Source of the DNA: Clostridiales bacterium
GTDB taxonomy: Bacteria > Bacillota > Clostridia > Christensenellales > Aristaeellaceae
Assembly (NCBI GenBank): GCA_004557125.1
Contig: SFET01000007.1
Span: 38,976 to 102,975 of the forward strand
Direction: 5' to 3'
Length of the DNA stretch: 64,000 bases
Both the position numbers and the translations under genes were made by a program. Below are positions 41,455 to 50,083 of the stretch, in pieces. Positions within the stretch are counted from its first letter, which is position 1, and every line of letters begins with the position of its first letter. The notes under the pieces are model-generated. The model had not been told where the DNA came from. It was given only the letters and a program-made list of their open reading frames with translations, and did not search any database.

Positions 41455-42720
41455 TCAGGAATTTGCAGCCGCGTACTCGGTGGCCCAGCCGTCAACGAAG
41501 GCGGTGACGACCGCGTCCCAATCACCGGTGCCCTGAGCATAGTCGGTCAGAGCAGCGCCAACGCCGTTCTTCCAGGTCTCAGAGGGCATGGTGGTGAAGT
41601 TCCAGGTCACGGGAGTCTTGCCGGAGGCGACGGACTCGGCGGCAACCTGCTTGAAGTAGTTGGTGGACGGCTTGGCAGCCTTGAAGGGGATGTCGAAGCC
41701 CATGGTGTCCGCCAGGGTGGTGGTGCCGGTCTCGGAGGTCACGAGCCAGTACAGGAAGTCCAGGGTGGCCTGGATGTCGGCCTCGGAAGCCTGGGCGTTG
41801 ACGCACAGGAAGTTCTCGGTGCCGGTGCACAGGCCCTGATTCTCTTCGCCCTCAACGCCGATGTAGATGGGCAGCATGGTCAGGTTCTCGTCCGGGATGT
41901 ACTCGGAGATCGCGCCGTACTCCCAGTCGCCATTCTGGAAGAACACGGCCTCTTCGAGCTGGAACTCAGCCTCGGCGTCGGAACCGGTCTTGGCAGCCAG
42001 CGCGGTGGGCTCGCAGGTGGCGTTGTTGATATACAGATCCCAGATGGCCTTGTAGTTGTCCAGATAGGTGCCCTTGATGGCATCGGTGGAGGTGATGCCG
42101 TCCGCCAGATACTCGTAGTAGATGGGCATGTTGGCCAGGTGGGTCTTGAAGCGCCAGTCAGAGGAGGAATCCATGCCGGCGGAGGTGAAGGCGGAGAAGC
42201 CCAGCTCGTCCTTGCGGGCGGTGATGTCCTCGGCGACGGCCTTCAGGGTCTCGAAGTTGGTGATGTCAGCCACGGTGTAGCCGGCCTTCTCCAGCAGAGC
42301 GGTGTTGGTGATGAGGCCGTAGGTCTCGGTCAGGTAGGCAATGCCCAGAACTGCGTCGCCGTCCTTCAGCGCGAAGGCGTCGCTGGTCAGCTCGCCGTAG
42401 AAGGCGGAGCCGGACATGTCATAGCAGTAGTCCTTCCAGGTGTTCAGACCCACGGGGCCGTTGACCTGGAACAGGGTGGGGGCTTCGGTCTTGGCGATCT
42501 CGGACTTCAGGGTGTCCTCGTAGGTGCCGGAAGCGGCGGTGATGACGGTCATCTCAACGCCGGTCTCCTCGGTGTAGGCAGCGGCCAGGGCTTCCCACGC
42601 CTCAGCGACTTCGGGCTTGAAGTTGAGGTAGTAGATGGAACCGGTTTCCTCTGCGCCGGCGACGGATGCCAGAGACAGAACCAGCGCCAGGGTCAGAACC
42701 AGAGCAGCAAGTTTCTTCAT
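41455..42720 (-). CDS. Extracellular sugar-binding protein of an ABC importer
   Basis: A 421-residue SBP_bac_1-type protein. Signal peptide MKKLAALVLTLALVLSLAS-VAGA-EE; mature part with VEMTVITAASGTYEDTLKSEIA (lobe 1) and FEEMWKN-like C-terminal features (PSETWKNGVGAALTDYAQGTGDWDAVVTAFVDGWATEYAAA), typical of CUT1 oligosaccharide binders. No Cys follows the signal peptide, so the usual lipid anchor appears absent; it would be released or held another way. Promoter at 42780-42808 and a palindrome in the leader suggest sugar-responsive control. Ligand unknown. Confidence 0.9.
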   Translation of the reverse strand: MKKLAALVLTLALVLSLASVAGAEETGSIYYLNFKPEVAEAWEALAAAYTEETGVEMTVITAASGTYEDTLKSEIAKTEAPTLFQVNGPVGLNTWKDYCYDMSGSAFYGELTSDAFALKDGDAVLGIAYLTETYGLITNTALLEKAGYTVADITNFETLKAVAEDITARKDELGFSAFTSAGMDSSSDWRFKTHLANMPIYYEYLADGITSTDAIKGTYLDNYKAIWDLYINNATCEPTALAAKTGSDAEAEFQLEEAVFFQNGDWEYGAISEYIPDENLTMLPIYIGVEGEENQGLCTGTENFLCVNAQASEADIQATLDFLYWLVTSETGTTTLADTMGFDIPFKAAKPSTNYFKQVAAESVASGKTPVTWNFTTMPSETWKNGVGAALTDYAQGTGDWDAVVTAFVDGWATEYAAANS

Positions 42721-42753
42721 GTTGTTTCTCCTTTCAGGATTGCCATTGCACTT

Positions 42754-42771
42754 GGGAATGACGAAATTCCC
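42754..42771 (-). promoter_or_regulatory. Operator-like palindrome in the sugar operon leader
   Basis: GGGAAT-N6-ATTCCC, just downstream of the predicted transcription start. It is suitable for a repressor; no regulator gene is adjacent. Confidence 0.45.
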
Positions 42772-42779
42772 ATAACGTA

Positions 42780-42808
42780 ATTTTAGCGCAATCTGCCCAA
42801 TTTGTCAA
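42780..42808 (-). promoter_or_regulatory. Sigma-A promoter of the sugar ABC operon
   Basis: On the minus strand, TTGACA (42803-42808), 17-base spacer, TAAAAT (42780-42785). Confidence 0.85.
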
Positions 42809-42853
42809 CGGGAAATCGTCAGTTTTTTGAAATATGTGCACAGGTTTTATCTG

Positions 42854-44293
42854 TCAATCAACGTTATCGTAATCCTGCACCGTCGACTGGATCGTTCCCG
42901 TGGCCTCCTTTTTGTGCCGGTCCAGCTGGGCCAGCGCCCGGGGATTGTGCGTGAGGCTCGCCGGACCGCCCACGCAGCCGTTCTTGCAGGCCATGCCCTC
43001 GATGAAATTCTGCTTGAGCTTGCCGGAGCGGGTGATGGTCAGCAGCTTTCTGCATTCCGCAAGGCCGTCGCCGATGGCGGGATCGAGGTTGAACTGCTCT
43101 GCCGCCACGCCCTGCTCGTTCAGGGCTTCGCGCACGGCCTCCGCCAGACCGCCGCAGCGGGCAAAGCCGCGGCCGAAGGGAGACACGCTGCGCATGTCGG
43201 CATTCTCGCACGCGGCGGGATCCACATTGCGCGCACCGAACATGGCCTGCATCTCCTCGAAGGTCAGGCTGTAATCCACATATTCGCTGGCGCGGGTGTT
43301 CATGGCCTCGCTCTTCTTGGCGATGCAGGGGCCGATGAACACCACCTTGGCGGTGGGATCCTTCTCCTTCAGGCGGCGGGCAATGGCGGCCATGGGGGAG
43401 AGGGTGTGGGAGACGTAGTTCTTCAGATTCGGGAACTCCTGCTCCACGAAGCTGACGAAGGCGGGGCAGCAGCTGGAAGTGAGGAAGCCCTTTTCGGCAA
43501 GCTCACCGGCCTCCTCCCAGGCGGTGAGATCGGCGCCCTCGGCGGCCTCGGCAACAAAGTAGAAGCCCAGCTTCACCAGGGCCGTGACCAGCTGGCCCAC
43601 CTGCAGCTTGGGGTACTGGGTGGCGATGGAGGGCGCGATGACGGCGTAGACGTGGTACTTGCGGTTCTCATCGGACTGACGGATCAGGCGGATGACGTCC
43701 GTGATGTAGGATTCATCGGTGATTGCGCCGAAGGGGCAGCGGTACACGCACGCGCCGCAGGAGACGCACTTCTCCTCGTTGATGCGGGCCTTGCGGGAGT
43801 CGGGATCGATCTCGATGGCGCGGGTCTTGCAGGCCTCCACGCAGGGGCGCACCACGCGCACGATGGCGGAGTAGGAGCAGGCGTTGAGGCACTGGCCGCA
43901 CTCCACGCACTTGGTCTTGTCGATCTGGGCGCGCAGGTTGACGATGGAGATGGCGCCCTTGGGACAGGTGTTGGCGCAGTAGCGGGCGATGCAGCCGTGG
44001 CAGGAGTGGGTCACCTGGATGCCCTCGATGGGACATTCGTCGCAGGCGATGGGCAGCACGCGCACGTTGCGCCGGCTGTGGCCGCCCGCACCGATGGCTG
44101 CCGCCACGCGCTGGTTGATGATGGCGCGCTCCTTGTAGATGCAGCAGCGCATGGTGGGCTTGCCCTCGGGAATGATCTCCTCGGGAATGCTGAGCATGTT
44201 CTCCGGCAGCAGCTGGTCCGCGTAGGCCAGCTCGGCCACCTTCTTGAGCACCTTGTACTTGATTTCCTGTACGGAAGTTTCAAAGAACGGCAT
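42854..44293 (-). CDS. Monomeric [FeFe] hydrogenase, group-B-like
   Basis: A 479-residue iron-sulfur enzyme. The N-terminal part has 4Fe-4S ferredoxin cysteines (about 90-195: CDECPIEGI, CHGCIARYCANTCPKG, CVECGQCLNACSY, CVSCGACVYRCPFG). The H-cluster domain shows L1 TSSCCPAF, L2 IGPCIAKKSEA and L3 EGMACKNGCVGGPASL with the four cluster cysteines. There is no N-terminal 2Fe-2S domain and no long HydA1-type insert, which fits group B. It could make or take up hydrogen with ferredoxin. Sensory or electron-bifurcating partners are not adjacent. GGAGG precedes ATG 44293. Maturases HydEFG are not in the window. Confidence 0.92.
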   Translation of the reverse strand: MPFFETSVQEIKYKVLKKVAELAYADQLLPENMLSIPEEIIPEGKPTMRCCIYKERAIINQRVAAAIGAGGHSRRNVRVLPIACDECPIEGIQVTHSCHGCIARYCANTCPKGAISIVNLRAQIDKTKCVECGQCLNACSYSAIVRVVRPCVEACKTRAIEIDPDSRKARINEEKCVSCGACVYRCPFGAITDESYITDVIRLIRQSDENRKYHVYAVIAPSIATQYPKLQVGQLVTALVKLGFYFVAEAAEGADLTAWEEAGELAEKGFLTSSCCPAFVSFVEQEFPNLKNYVSHTLSPMAAIARRLKEKDPTAKVVFIGPCIAKKSEAMNTRASEYVDYSLTFEEMQAMFGARNVDPAACENADMRSVSPFGRGFARCGGLAEAVREALNEQGVAAEQFNLDPAIGDGLAECRKLLTITRSGKLKQNFIEGMACKNGCVGGPASLTHNPRALAQLDRHKKEATGTIQSTVQDYDNVD

Positions 44294-44316
44294 GATGGAA
44301 TTCCTCCTTCACCGTG

Positions 44317-44342
44317 AAAACCCCATGTGGCTGCACATGGGG
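44317..44342 (-). terminator. Hairpin with T-run in the hydrogenase leader
   Basis: CCCCATGTG / CACATGGGG (9 bp, loop of 4), then TTTT on the minus strand, ending only about 25 bases before the hydrogenase ATG. It is either a second terminator or an attenuator of that gene. Confidence 0.75.
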
Positions 44343-44367
44343 GTCGTCGGATTGTAAGCTGTACGGT

Positions 44368-44407
44368 TTAAAATTCGGGCCGGGAGGCTTGAATTCCTTC
44401 CCGGCCC
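44368..44407 (-). terminator. Terminator after the PG-binding receptor gene
   Basis: A 9-bp stem GGGCCGGGA / TCCCGGCCC with a 13-base loop, then AATTTTAAA on the minus strand. Confidence 0.75.
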
Positions 44408-44437
44408 ATAGGATTCTGAAGATTTAATTTGTGGAAA

Positions 44438-47400
44438 TCACGGATTGAGATTCAACTCCTGATACAGGAGGTAGTTGAGCGTTGCCTCGTCGATGGAGCT
44501 GTCCATCGCGGGATCGATCACCGTCAGATTCGCGCCGTAGAGCTCGTTGACCTTCATCTGGAAGGCGGCGACGGCCTCCAGCGTGGCGGCGTCCAGCACG
44601 CCGGGCTCGGCGTTGTCGGCATTGATCAGGCCGTACTTGTACAGCGCCCACTGCACGCTCTGAATGTCGTTCGGATCGCTGGCGGCGTCGATGTAGGTGA
44701 GCTGTTCGCTGCCGGAATCCGCCGGGACGTCCGGCTCCACGGGTGCTTCGGGTTCGGCCGCGCCGGGCACACCGAAGACCAGCTGATTCCACACTGCGTC
44801 GGCTTCGCTGCCGCCCAAGGGAACCGCGCCCACCGTGAGACGCCACAGGCCCGGACCCTTCAGGGAGAGCAGGTAGTCCGTCTCGACGGTCTTGCCGGTG
44901 TCGTTGGTGGAGCCGAGGGAATAATCGGTGCCGTCCTCGTAGCTCAGCGTGGCGATGTAGTGATCCACGTCGCCCTCGGCCATCCAGCTGAAGATGATGC
45001 TGGAGCCGCTGATGTAGGTCACGCCGTTCTCCTGGTAGACCGAGGAGCCGATGTTGATGACGGGCGCGTTGACGCTGGGCGCGCGGGTGGGCTCGGGCGT
45101 GGGCTCCTGGGTGGGCTCCGCGGTGGCTGCGGCCGGTCGGGCCAGCTGAATCGTCTGCCAGACGATGTCAGCTTCGCCGCCGTTTTCCGGCAGCGCACCC
45201 ACGCGCAGGGTGTAGGTCTTGCCGGGGGACATGTCCTTGCTGTTGACGGTCATCTCCGTCTTTGTGGTGGCGTCCGTGCTGTTGATGAGGTTGTTGTCCT
45301 CGTCGTAGAGGTAGATGGAGTAGCCCGCTGCGCCGGAGGCGCCCCAGGTGATGCTGAACTTGCCGCTGTCGGGCACTTCGATGATGCTGCCGTCGCTGCT
45401 CATGCCATTCACCTGCACGCGGAAGTCCTCCACGGTGCCGACGGCCGGCTGCTCGGGCTCCGGCGCGGATGTTTCAACGGGCGCATCGGTGGCAGAAGCG
45501 CCGCCGATGGTCCATTCGTTGCTGTAACAGTACTCCAGGTACTGCAGCGTCAGCGCGTCGCACACGCCGGTGACCTCCAGCACCTGTTCGCCCTTCTCCT
45601 GGTTGACCCACTGCTGGAAGGCGACGACGGCGCTGACGGTTCCGTTGCCATAGCTGCCGTCCACATCGGCGGGGGTCAGCAGGCCCACGGCGGAGAGCAT
45701 CTCCTGCACGTAGCGGATGGATTCCTTCGGAGAGGAGCCGTCCACGACGATGTTGCCGCCCTCGCTGTAATCGGGATCCTCCTCGGGCGCCACGGTGGGT
45801 TCCTCGGTGGGAACCGGCGTGGGCTCGGGCGTGGGCGCCTCGGTGGGCGCCTGGGTGGCGTACGCCGCGCCGATGTTCCAGCCGTTGTCGGAGCAGTACT
45901 CCAGGTACTGCAGCGTCAGCGCGTCGCAGATGCCGGTGACCTCCAGCACCCCGCTGCCCTTCTCCTGGTTGACCCACTGCTGGAAGAGCACGACGGCGTT
46001 GATGGTCCGGTTGCCGTAGTTGCCGTCCACGTCGGAGGACTTCAGCAGGCCCACGGTGGAGAGCATCTCCTGCACGTAGCGGATGGACTCCTTCGGCGAG
46101 GAGGCGTCCACGAGGTTGTTGTCCTCGGTGTAATCGGGATCCTCCACGGGGGCCACGGTGGGCTCCTCGGTGGGAACCTGCGTGGGAACCTGCGTGGGCG
46201 CTTGCGTGGGAACCTGCGTCGGCGCCTGGGTTGCGGTGGATACCTTCATGCCGTTTTCCACACAGTAGCGCAGGTACTGCTGGGTCAGCAGATCGCACTC
46301 GCCGGTGACGGCCAGGGTCTCCACGCCGCGGTTTTCGTTGACGTACTGCTGGAAGGCCTTCACGGCGGCGGTGGTTCCCTTGCCGTACTTGCCGTCCACG
46401 TCGCTGGACTTGAGCAGACCCACGGCCTCCAGCAGCTCCTGCATCTGGGTGATCTCCGCCCTGGAGGAGGAGCTGTTGATGGTGCCGCTGCCCTGCGGGG
46501 TGTTCATGGGCTTGGGGGTGGCCGTCGCGGTGGGTGCGGGCGTGGGCGTGGCCGCCTGCTGCTCCAGCCACCAGTCGACGTAGTAGTCCAGATAGGTCTG
46601 GGTCAGCTCGTCCACCACGCCGTCCACGTTCAGCGCGTTGTAGCCCTGCAGCTGGTTGACGCGGATCTGGAAGTTCTTCACCGCGGTGGTGGTGCTGGAG
46701 CCGAACACGCCGTCGGCGCTGCCCTCGGGCAGCAGGCCCAGCGCGATGAGCTGCTGCTGGAGGCCGCGGATGGCCGACTTGGAGGAGCCGGCGTTGATCA
46801 CGCCCTTGTCGGGCGCGGCGGTCACCAGCGGCTTCGGCGTGGGCGTGGGCTTGGTGAGGGACACGGAGGAGTTGTACAGCCACTGCAGGGTCTTCTGGCC
46901 CGCAATGCCGTCCACGGCGAGCTTCTTCGCCGGGGAGCAGTTCTCGTTGACGTAGGTCTGGAAGTCCTTCACCGCCTGCTTGGTGGCGGCGTCGTACTTG
47001 CCGGTCACGTTGGAGCTGCTCAGCCAGCCCAGCTTCACCAGGGTTTTCTGCAGAGAGGTGACGTCGGTGGTGCTGGAGGAGTTGTTGACGGTGTCATACT
47101 TTTCCTCGGTGATGATGGTGGGCTTCTTCGTGGGCGTGGCAGCCTGTTGCTGCTGCTGGTTGTATTCCTTCTCAACGTCGCCGTTGTAGGTGTAGTCCAT
47201 CCACGAGAGCTCCGGATCCACCAGCGCCGCGAAGGTGGCGGTGGCATAGGGCGTGGGCGTGGGCGTCGAGAGCGGCATCCAGGTGGTGTCGGTCGCCACG
47301 GTGGCCAGGGGATTTTCGATGGTCACGTCGTCCGGGTCGCTCATGGAGTTGAGGAACAGCACCAGGCCCAGGGCGATCACCAGCACCACGGCGGCCGCGA

Positions 47401-47902
47401 TGCAGATGTAGAGCACGATCTTCTTGCGATGATCGGCCTCGTCCAGATCGTCGTCGACTTCGTCCTCGTGGGAGGGGGCTGCGCCGTTCTTGCGCTGGGC
47501 GATGTAAGCCGTGCCGTTCTCCTCGAAGTAGAAGTGGCGCTTCTTGGGATCCTCCACGCTCTCCACGCTGGCGCGCAGCTTCTGCATGCCGGCCTCGAAG
47601 GCGTCCTCCATGCCGGCGATGGGCACGACGCTGCCGTCGTTGAGGCGCTCGGCGCAGTTGCGGGGCAGGTATTCGCGGATGCGGATGATGCCGCCGCGCT
47701 TGGTGTCCAGCGCGGTGTACACGATGCCGCCCGAATCCTGGCCCAGGGCGCGACCCACCAGGAAGCGGTCGCGGTACACCAGGGTGCCCGGCAGCATCTG
47801 AATTTGCGGAACCGCGGCGCGCGCGTCCTTGCCGCAGTGCGGGCAGATGCTCTCGCCGTTCAGGTCCTGAAAGCAGTACATGCACAGATTTTCGTATGCC
47901 AT
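44438..47902 (-). CDS. Receptor with zinc ribbon, truncated kinase-like lobe, TM and multiple peptidoglycan-binding domains
   Basis: A 1154-residue protein. Residues 7-23 form a zinc ribbon (C7, C10, C20, C23). Residues about 41-135 resemble only the N-lobe of a Hanks-type kinase (FLVGRALGQDSGGIVYTALD; then IRIREYLPRNCAERL, where the usual catalytic Lys of IKEYFP is Arg76). No C-lobe, HRD or DFG exists, so it cannot be a kinase. One TM helix lies at about 162-184. Outside, Thr-Pro linkers join about six PG_binding_1-like helical domains (for example LQKTLVKLGWLSS... and IRYVQEMLSTVGLLKSS twice) and two beta-sandwich domains between the fifth and the last. ATG 47902 is set by AAAGGAG. It probably senses or scaffolds the cell wall. 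Confidence 0.82.
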   Translation of the reverse strand: MAYENLCMYCFQDLNGESICPHCGKDARAAVPQIQMLPGTLVYRDRFLVGRALGQDSGGIVYTALDTKRGGIIRIREYLPRNCAERLNDGSVVPIAGMEDAFEAGMQKLRASVESVEDPKKRHFYFEENGTAYIAQRKNGAAPSHEDEVDDDLDEADHRKKIVLYICIAAAVVLVIALGLVLFLNSMSDPDDVTIENPLATVATDTTWMPLSTPTPTPYATATFAALVDPELSWMDYTYNGDVEKEYNQQQQQAATPTKKPTIITEEKYDTVNNSSSTTDVTSLQKTLVKLGWLSSSNVTGKYDAATKQAVKDFQTYVNENCSPAKKLAVDGIAGQKTLQWLYNSSVSLTKPTPTPKPLVTAAPDKGVINAGSSKSAIRGLQQQLIALGLLPEGSADGVFGSSTTTAVKNFQIRVNQLQGYNALNVDGVVDELTQTYLDYYVDWWLEQQAATPTPAPTATATPKPMNTPQGSGTINSSSSRAEITQMQELLEAVGLLKSSDVDGKYGKGTTAAVKAFQQYVNENRGVETLAVTGECDLLTQQYLRYCVENGMKVSTATQAPTQVPTQAPTQVPTQVPTEEPTVAPVEDPDYTEDNNLVDASSPKESIRYVQEMLSTVGLLKSSDVDGNYGNRTINAVVLFQQWVNQEKGSGVLEVTGICDALTLQYLEYCSDNGWNIGAAYATQAPTEAPTPEPTPVPTEEPTVAPEEDPDYSEGGNIVVDGSSPKESIRYVQEMLSAVGLLTPADVDGSYGNGTVSAVVAFQQWVNQEKGEQVLEVTGVCDALTLQYLEYCYSNEWTIGGASATDAPVETSAPEPEQPAVGTVEDFRVQVNGMSSDGSIIEVPDSGKFSITWGASGAAGYSIYLYDEDNNLINSTDATTKTEMTVNSKDMSPGKTYTLRVGALPENGGEADIVWQTIQLARPAAATAEPTQEPTPEPTRAPSVNAPVINIGSSVYQENGVTYISGSSIIFSWMAEGDVDHYIATLSYEDGTDYSLGSTNDTGKTVETDYLLSLKGPGLWRLTVGAVPLGGSEADAVWNQLVFGVPGAAEPEAPVEPDVPADSGSEQLTYIDAASDPNDIQSVQWALYKYGLINADNAEPGVLDAATLEAVAAFQMKVNELYGANLTVIDPAMDSSIDEATLNYLLYQELNLNP

Positions 47903-47939
47903 ATTTTCCACTCCTTTGGCGGGGAATTCGGGGGTAGAA

Positions 47940-49211
47940 TCAGCCGATCAGATCGGCCAGGTCGGCGCACACATCCGCAAAGATCTCCTCGATCGTGCGG
48001 TTGGAATCGATGATGTGCACGCGCTCCGGCTCGGCGGCGTGGATCTCCGCGTAGGCCTCGTAGACCCGGCGGACGAAGCTGTCGCCCTCCACCTCGATGC
48101 GGTCCAGCTGCGTTCCCGCGCGCAGGCGCCGGGACACGGCCTCCCGATCTCCCACGAACAGCAGCGTGCGGTCGGGGGTGATCGCCCTTGCCGGTGCGTT
48201 TATTTGACGTATAAAATCGTCTCCAAGTTCACGCCCACGGGCCTGATAGGCAAAACTTGAATCCAAAAATCGATCGCAGAGCACAATTTTGCCATTTTTT
48301 ACCGCAGGAAGGATCACCTGGCGGACGTGCTCCGCGCGGGATGCGGCGTAGAGCAGGGCCTCGCATTCGGAGGACATGCCCTTGTAGCGGATGTCCAGCA
48401 CCAGTTCGCGGATGCGCTCGGAGATCTCGCAGCCGCCGGGCTCGCGGGTGCAGAGCACGTCGTAGCCGCGCTCGCGCAGGTATTCAGCCAGCATGTTCAT
48501 CTGGGTGCTCTTGCCGCAGCCGTCCGCGCCCTCGAAGCTGATGAAGCGCCCCGGGGCCACAGTCTCGCCCGGCAGCAGGATCTCCCGCAGCGCAGAGACG
48601 CTGTCGGCGATCTCGTCCGCGCCGGATTCTTCGAGCTCCGCGTGGGAGCCGTAGCCGTAGCTCACGCCGATGGCGCGCAGGCCCATGTCCCGTGCGGCGG
48701 CCATGTCGAACTTCCGGTCGCCCACCATGGCGGCGCCCTCGACGCTGCGGCCGTTGAGGGCGGCGGAGATCAGTTCGTGCTTGTCGGCGTGGGTGGTCTC
48801 CATGTGGATGCCCACGATGGCGTCAAAGTACTGCGCGAAGCCGAAGTGGTCGGCGATGCGGCGCACGAAGACCTCCGGCTTGCCGCTGGCGATGCCCAGA
48901 TAGCAGCCCTGCGCCTTCAATTCCTTCAGAAGCGGCGCGATGCCGGTGTAGAGCCGGTTCTCCCGCCAGCCGATCTCGGAGAAGCGCTCGCGATAGACGT
49001 CGGCGGCGTGGCGCGCATCTTGTTCGCTCAGCCCGGTGTACTCCATGAACGCTGCCACCAGCGGAGGCCCCACGAAGCGATCCAGGATCGCCTGTTCGGG
49101 CACGGGCAGCCCCAGTTTTTCGCAGGCGTAGGCCACGCTGCGGGTGATGCCGATGCCGGATTCCGTGAGGGTGCCGTCCAGGTCAAAGAGGATCGTACTG
49201 TATTTCAACAA
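47940..49211 (-). CDS. HAD phosphatase-thymidylate kinase fusion
   Basis: A 423-residue bifunctional protein. Residues 1 to about 215 are a PGP/PpaX-type HAD phosphatase (ILFDLDGTL with Asp10 and Asp12, GIASGKPE, MVGDRKFDMAAARD). Residues about 219-423 are dTMP kinase (FEGADGCGKST Walker A, CTREPGG DR-type loop, LCDRFLDSSFAYQ, the lid near ISRRLR-like REAVSRRLRAG). dTMP kinase makes dTDP for DNA synthesis; the HAD part may hydrolyse a nucleotide or a phosphoglycolate-type by-product. The frame closes at a TAA directly upstream of TTG 49211, so the start must be TTG 49211 or 49208, without a clear Shine-Dalgarno site. Confidence 0.87.
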   Translation of the reverse strand: MLKYSTILFDLDGTLTESGIGITRSVAYACEKLGLPVPEQAILDRFVGPPLVAAFMEYTGLSEQDARHAADVYRERFSEIGWRENRLYTGIAPLLKELKAQGCYLGIASGKPEVFVRRIADHFGFAQYFDAIVGIHMETTHADKHELISAALNGRSVEGAAMVGDRKFDMAAARDMGLRAIGVSYGYGSHAELEESGADEIADSVSALREILLPGETVAPGRFISFEGADGCGKSTQMNMLAEYLRERGYDVLCTREPGGCEISERIRELVLDIRYKGMSSECEALLYAASRAEHVRQVILPAVKNGKIVLCDRFLDSSFAYQARGRELGDDFIRQINAPARAITPDRTLLFVGDREAVSRRLRAGTQLDRIEVEGDSFVRRVYEAYAEIHAAEPERVHIIDSNRTIEEIFADVCADLADLIG

Positions 49212-49325
49212 TTATATCAGTCCCATCTTATTCGATCGTGTAGAATTCCATGATCCATTGTAACAATCAAATATGACTTTTCAAGCAAACTGTCATGAAA
49301 TCGACAGGGTTTTGCAATCCGGCGG

Positions 49326-49354
49326 TTGATTCATGAACCGGGGTATGATAAGAT
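49326..49354 (+). promoter_or_regulatory. Probable promoter of the small export gene
   Basis: TTGATT (49326-49331), 17-base spacer, TAAGAT (49349-49354), about 35 bases before the ATG. Confidence 0.5.
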
Positions 49355-49389
49355 AAAATAGAAGAAAAATGCGAATTCGGAGGTTCGAT

Positions 49390-49974
49390 ATGCGGAACTG
49401 GCTTTCCCTGGGCGGTGCGCGGCTGTTGACGGTCGCCGCAAACGACTTTGTGTGGGCGGAGAATCTGGGCAAGGTGATCGGCACGGCGCTGTTGAGCATG
49501 GTGCCCACCTATGAGGGCAGATACGCGGTGCCGGTGATGCTGAAGCTGGGCATGCCGCCGCTCTTTACCTACCTGCTGGCGGCGGTGTGCTCCACGATTC
49601 CCATGCCCTTCATCCTGCTGCTGCTGCGGCCGGTGCTGGACTGGTTCTACACCCTGCCCATCAAGCCGGTGCGCAAATTCGCCGCCTGGCTGGAGAGGCG
49701 CAGCGCGCGCAAGCGGGAGAAGATGCACGCCAAGAAGGGCAGCGGCATTCGCGGCTGGCTCCAGGGCCGGGTCTCCCAGGACACCATCGAGCTGATCGGC
49801 CTGTACATCTTCGTGGCGCTTCCGCTGCCGGGCACCGGCTGCTGGACGGGTAGCGCCATCGCAACGCTGTTTGAGATGCCCCGCTTCAAGTCGGCCATCG
49901 TCATTCTGCTGGGCAACTTCACCGCCTGCGCCATCACGCTGGCGATGAGCCTGGGCGCGTTTTCGCTGTTCTGA
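49390..49974 (+). CDS. COG2426-type small multidrug export family membrane protein
   Basis: A 194-residue protein with four to five TM helices. The opening segment GKVIGTALLSMVPTYEGRYAVPVMLKLGMPP and the late ALPLPGTGCWTGSAIATLFEMPRFKSAIVILLGNFTA are the two conserved half-motifs of the COG2426 family, which are annotated as small multidrug exporters without firm biochemical proof. A basic cytoplasmic loop (ERRSARKREKMHAKKG) separates them. ATG 49390 follows GGAGG by 7 bases and is chosen over 49369. Confidence 0.75.
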   Translation: MRNWLSLGGARLLTVAANDFVWAENLGKVIGTALLSMVPTYEGRYAVPVMLKLGMPPLFTYLLAAVCSTIPMPFILLLLRPVLDWFYTLPIKPVRKFAAWLERRSARKREKMHAKKGSGIRGWLQGRVSQDTIELIGLYIFVALPLPGTGCWTGSAIATLFEMPRFKSAIVILLGNFTACAITLAMSLGAFSLF

Positions 49975-50043
49975 GCGTACCGGCGTCGCGACTGCGGGCG
50001 AGGGCGTGCGGTTTCTGACACAACATTCTGAATGATTCGCAGG

Positions 50044-50057
50044 GGGAGCGCGCTCCC
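50044..50057. repeat. Perfect 14-bp palindrome before addB
   Basis: GGGAGCGCGCTCCC, 26 bases upstream of ATG 50084. It could be an operator or a fold in the leader; no partner evidence. Confidence 0.4.
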
Positions 50058-50083
50058 ACTGTCTGCAATGGAGGTGCTTTGGC

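Noticed and set aside
44429..48013. Plus-strand 1194-codon open frame opposite the PG-binding receptor
   Set aside because: Gly/His/Val-rich shadow created by codon bias; no ribosome site and no domains. The minus strand gives a coherent multidomain protein.
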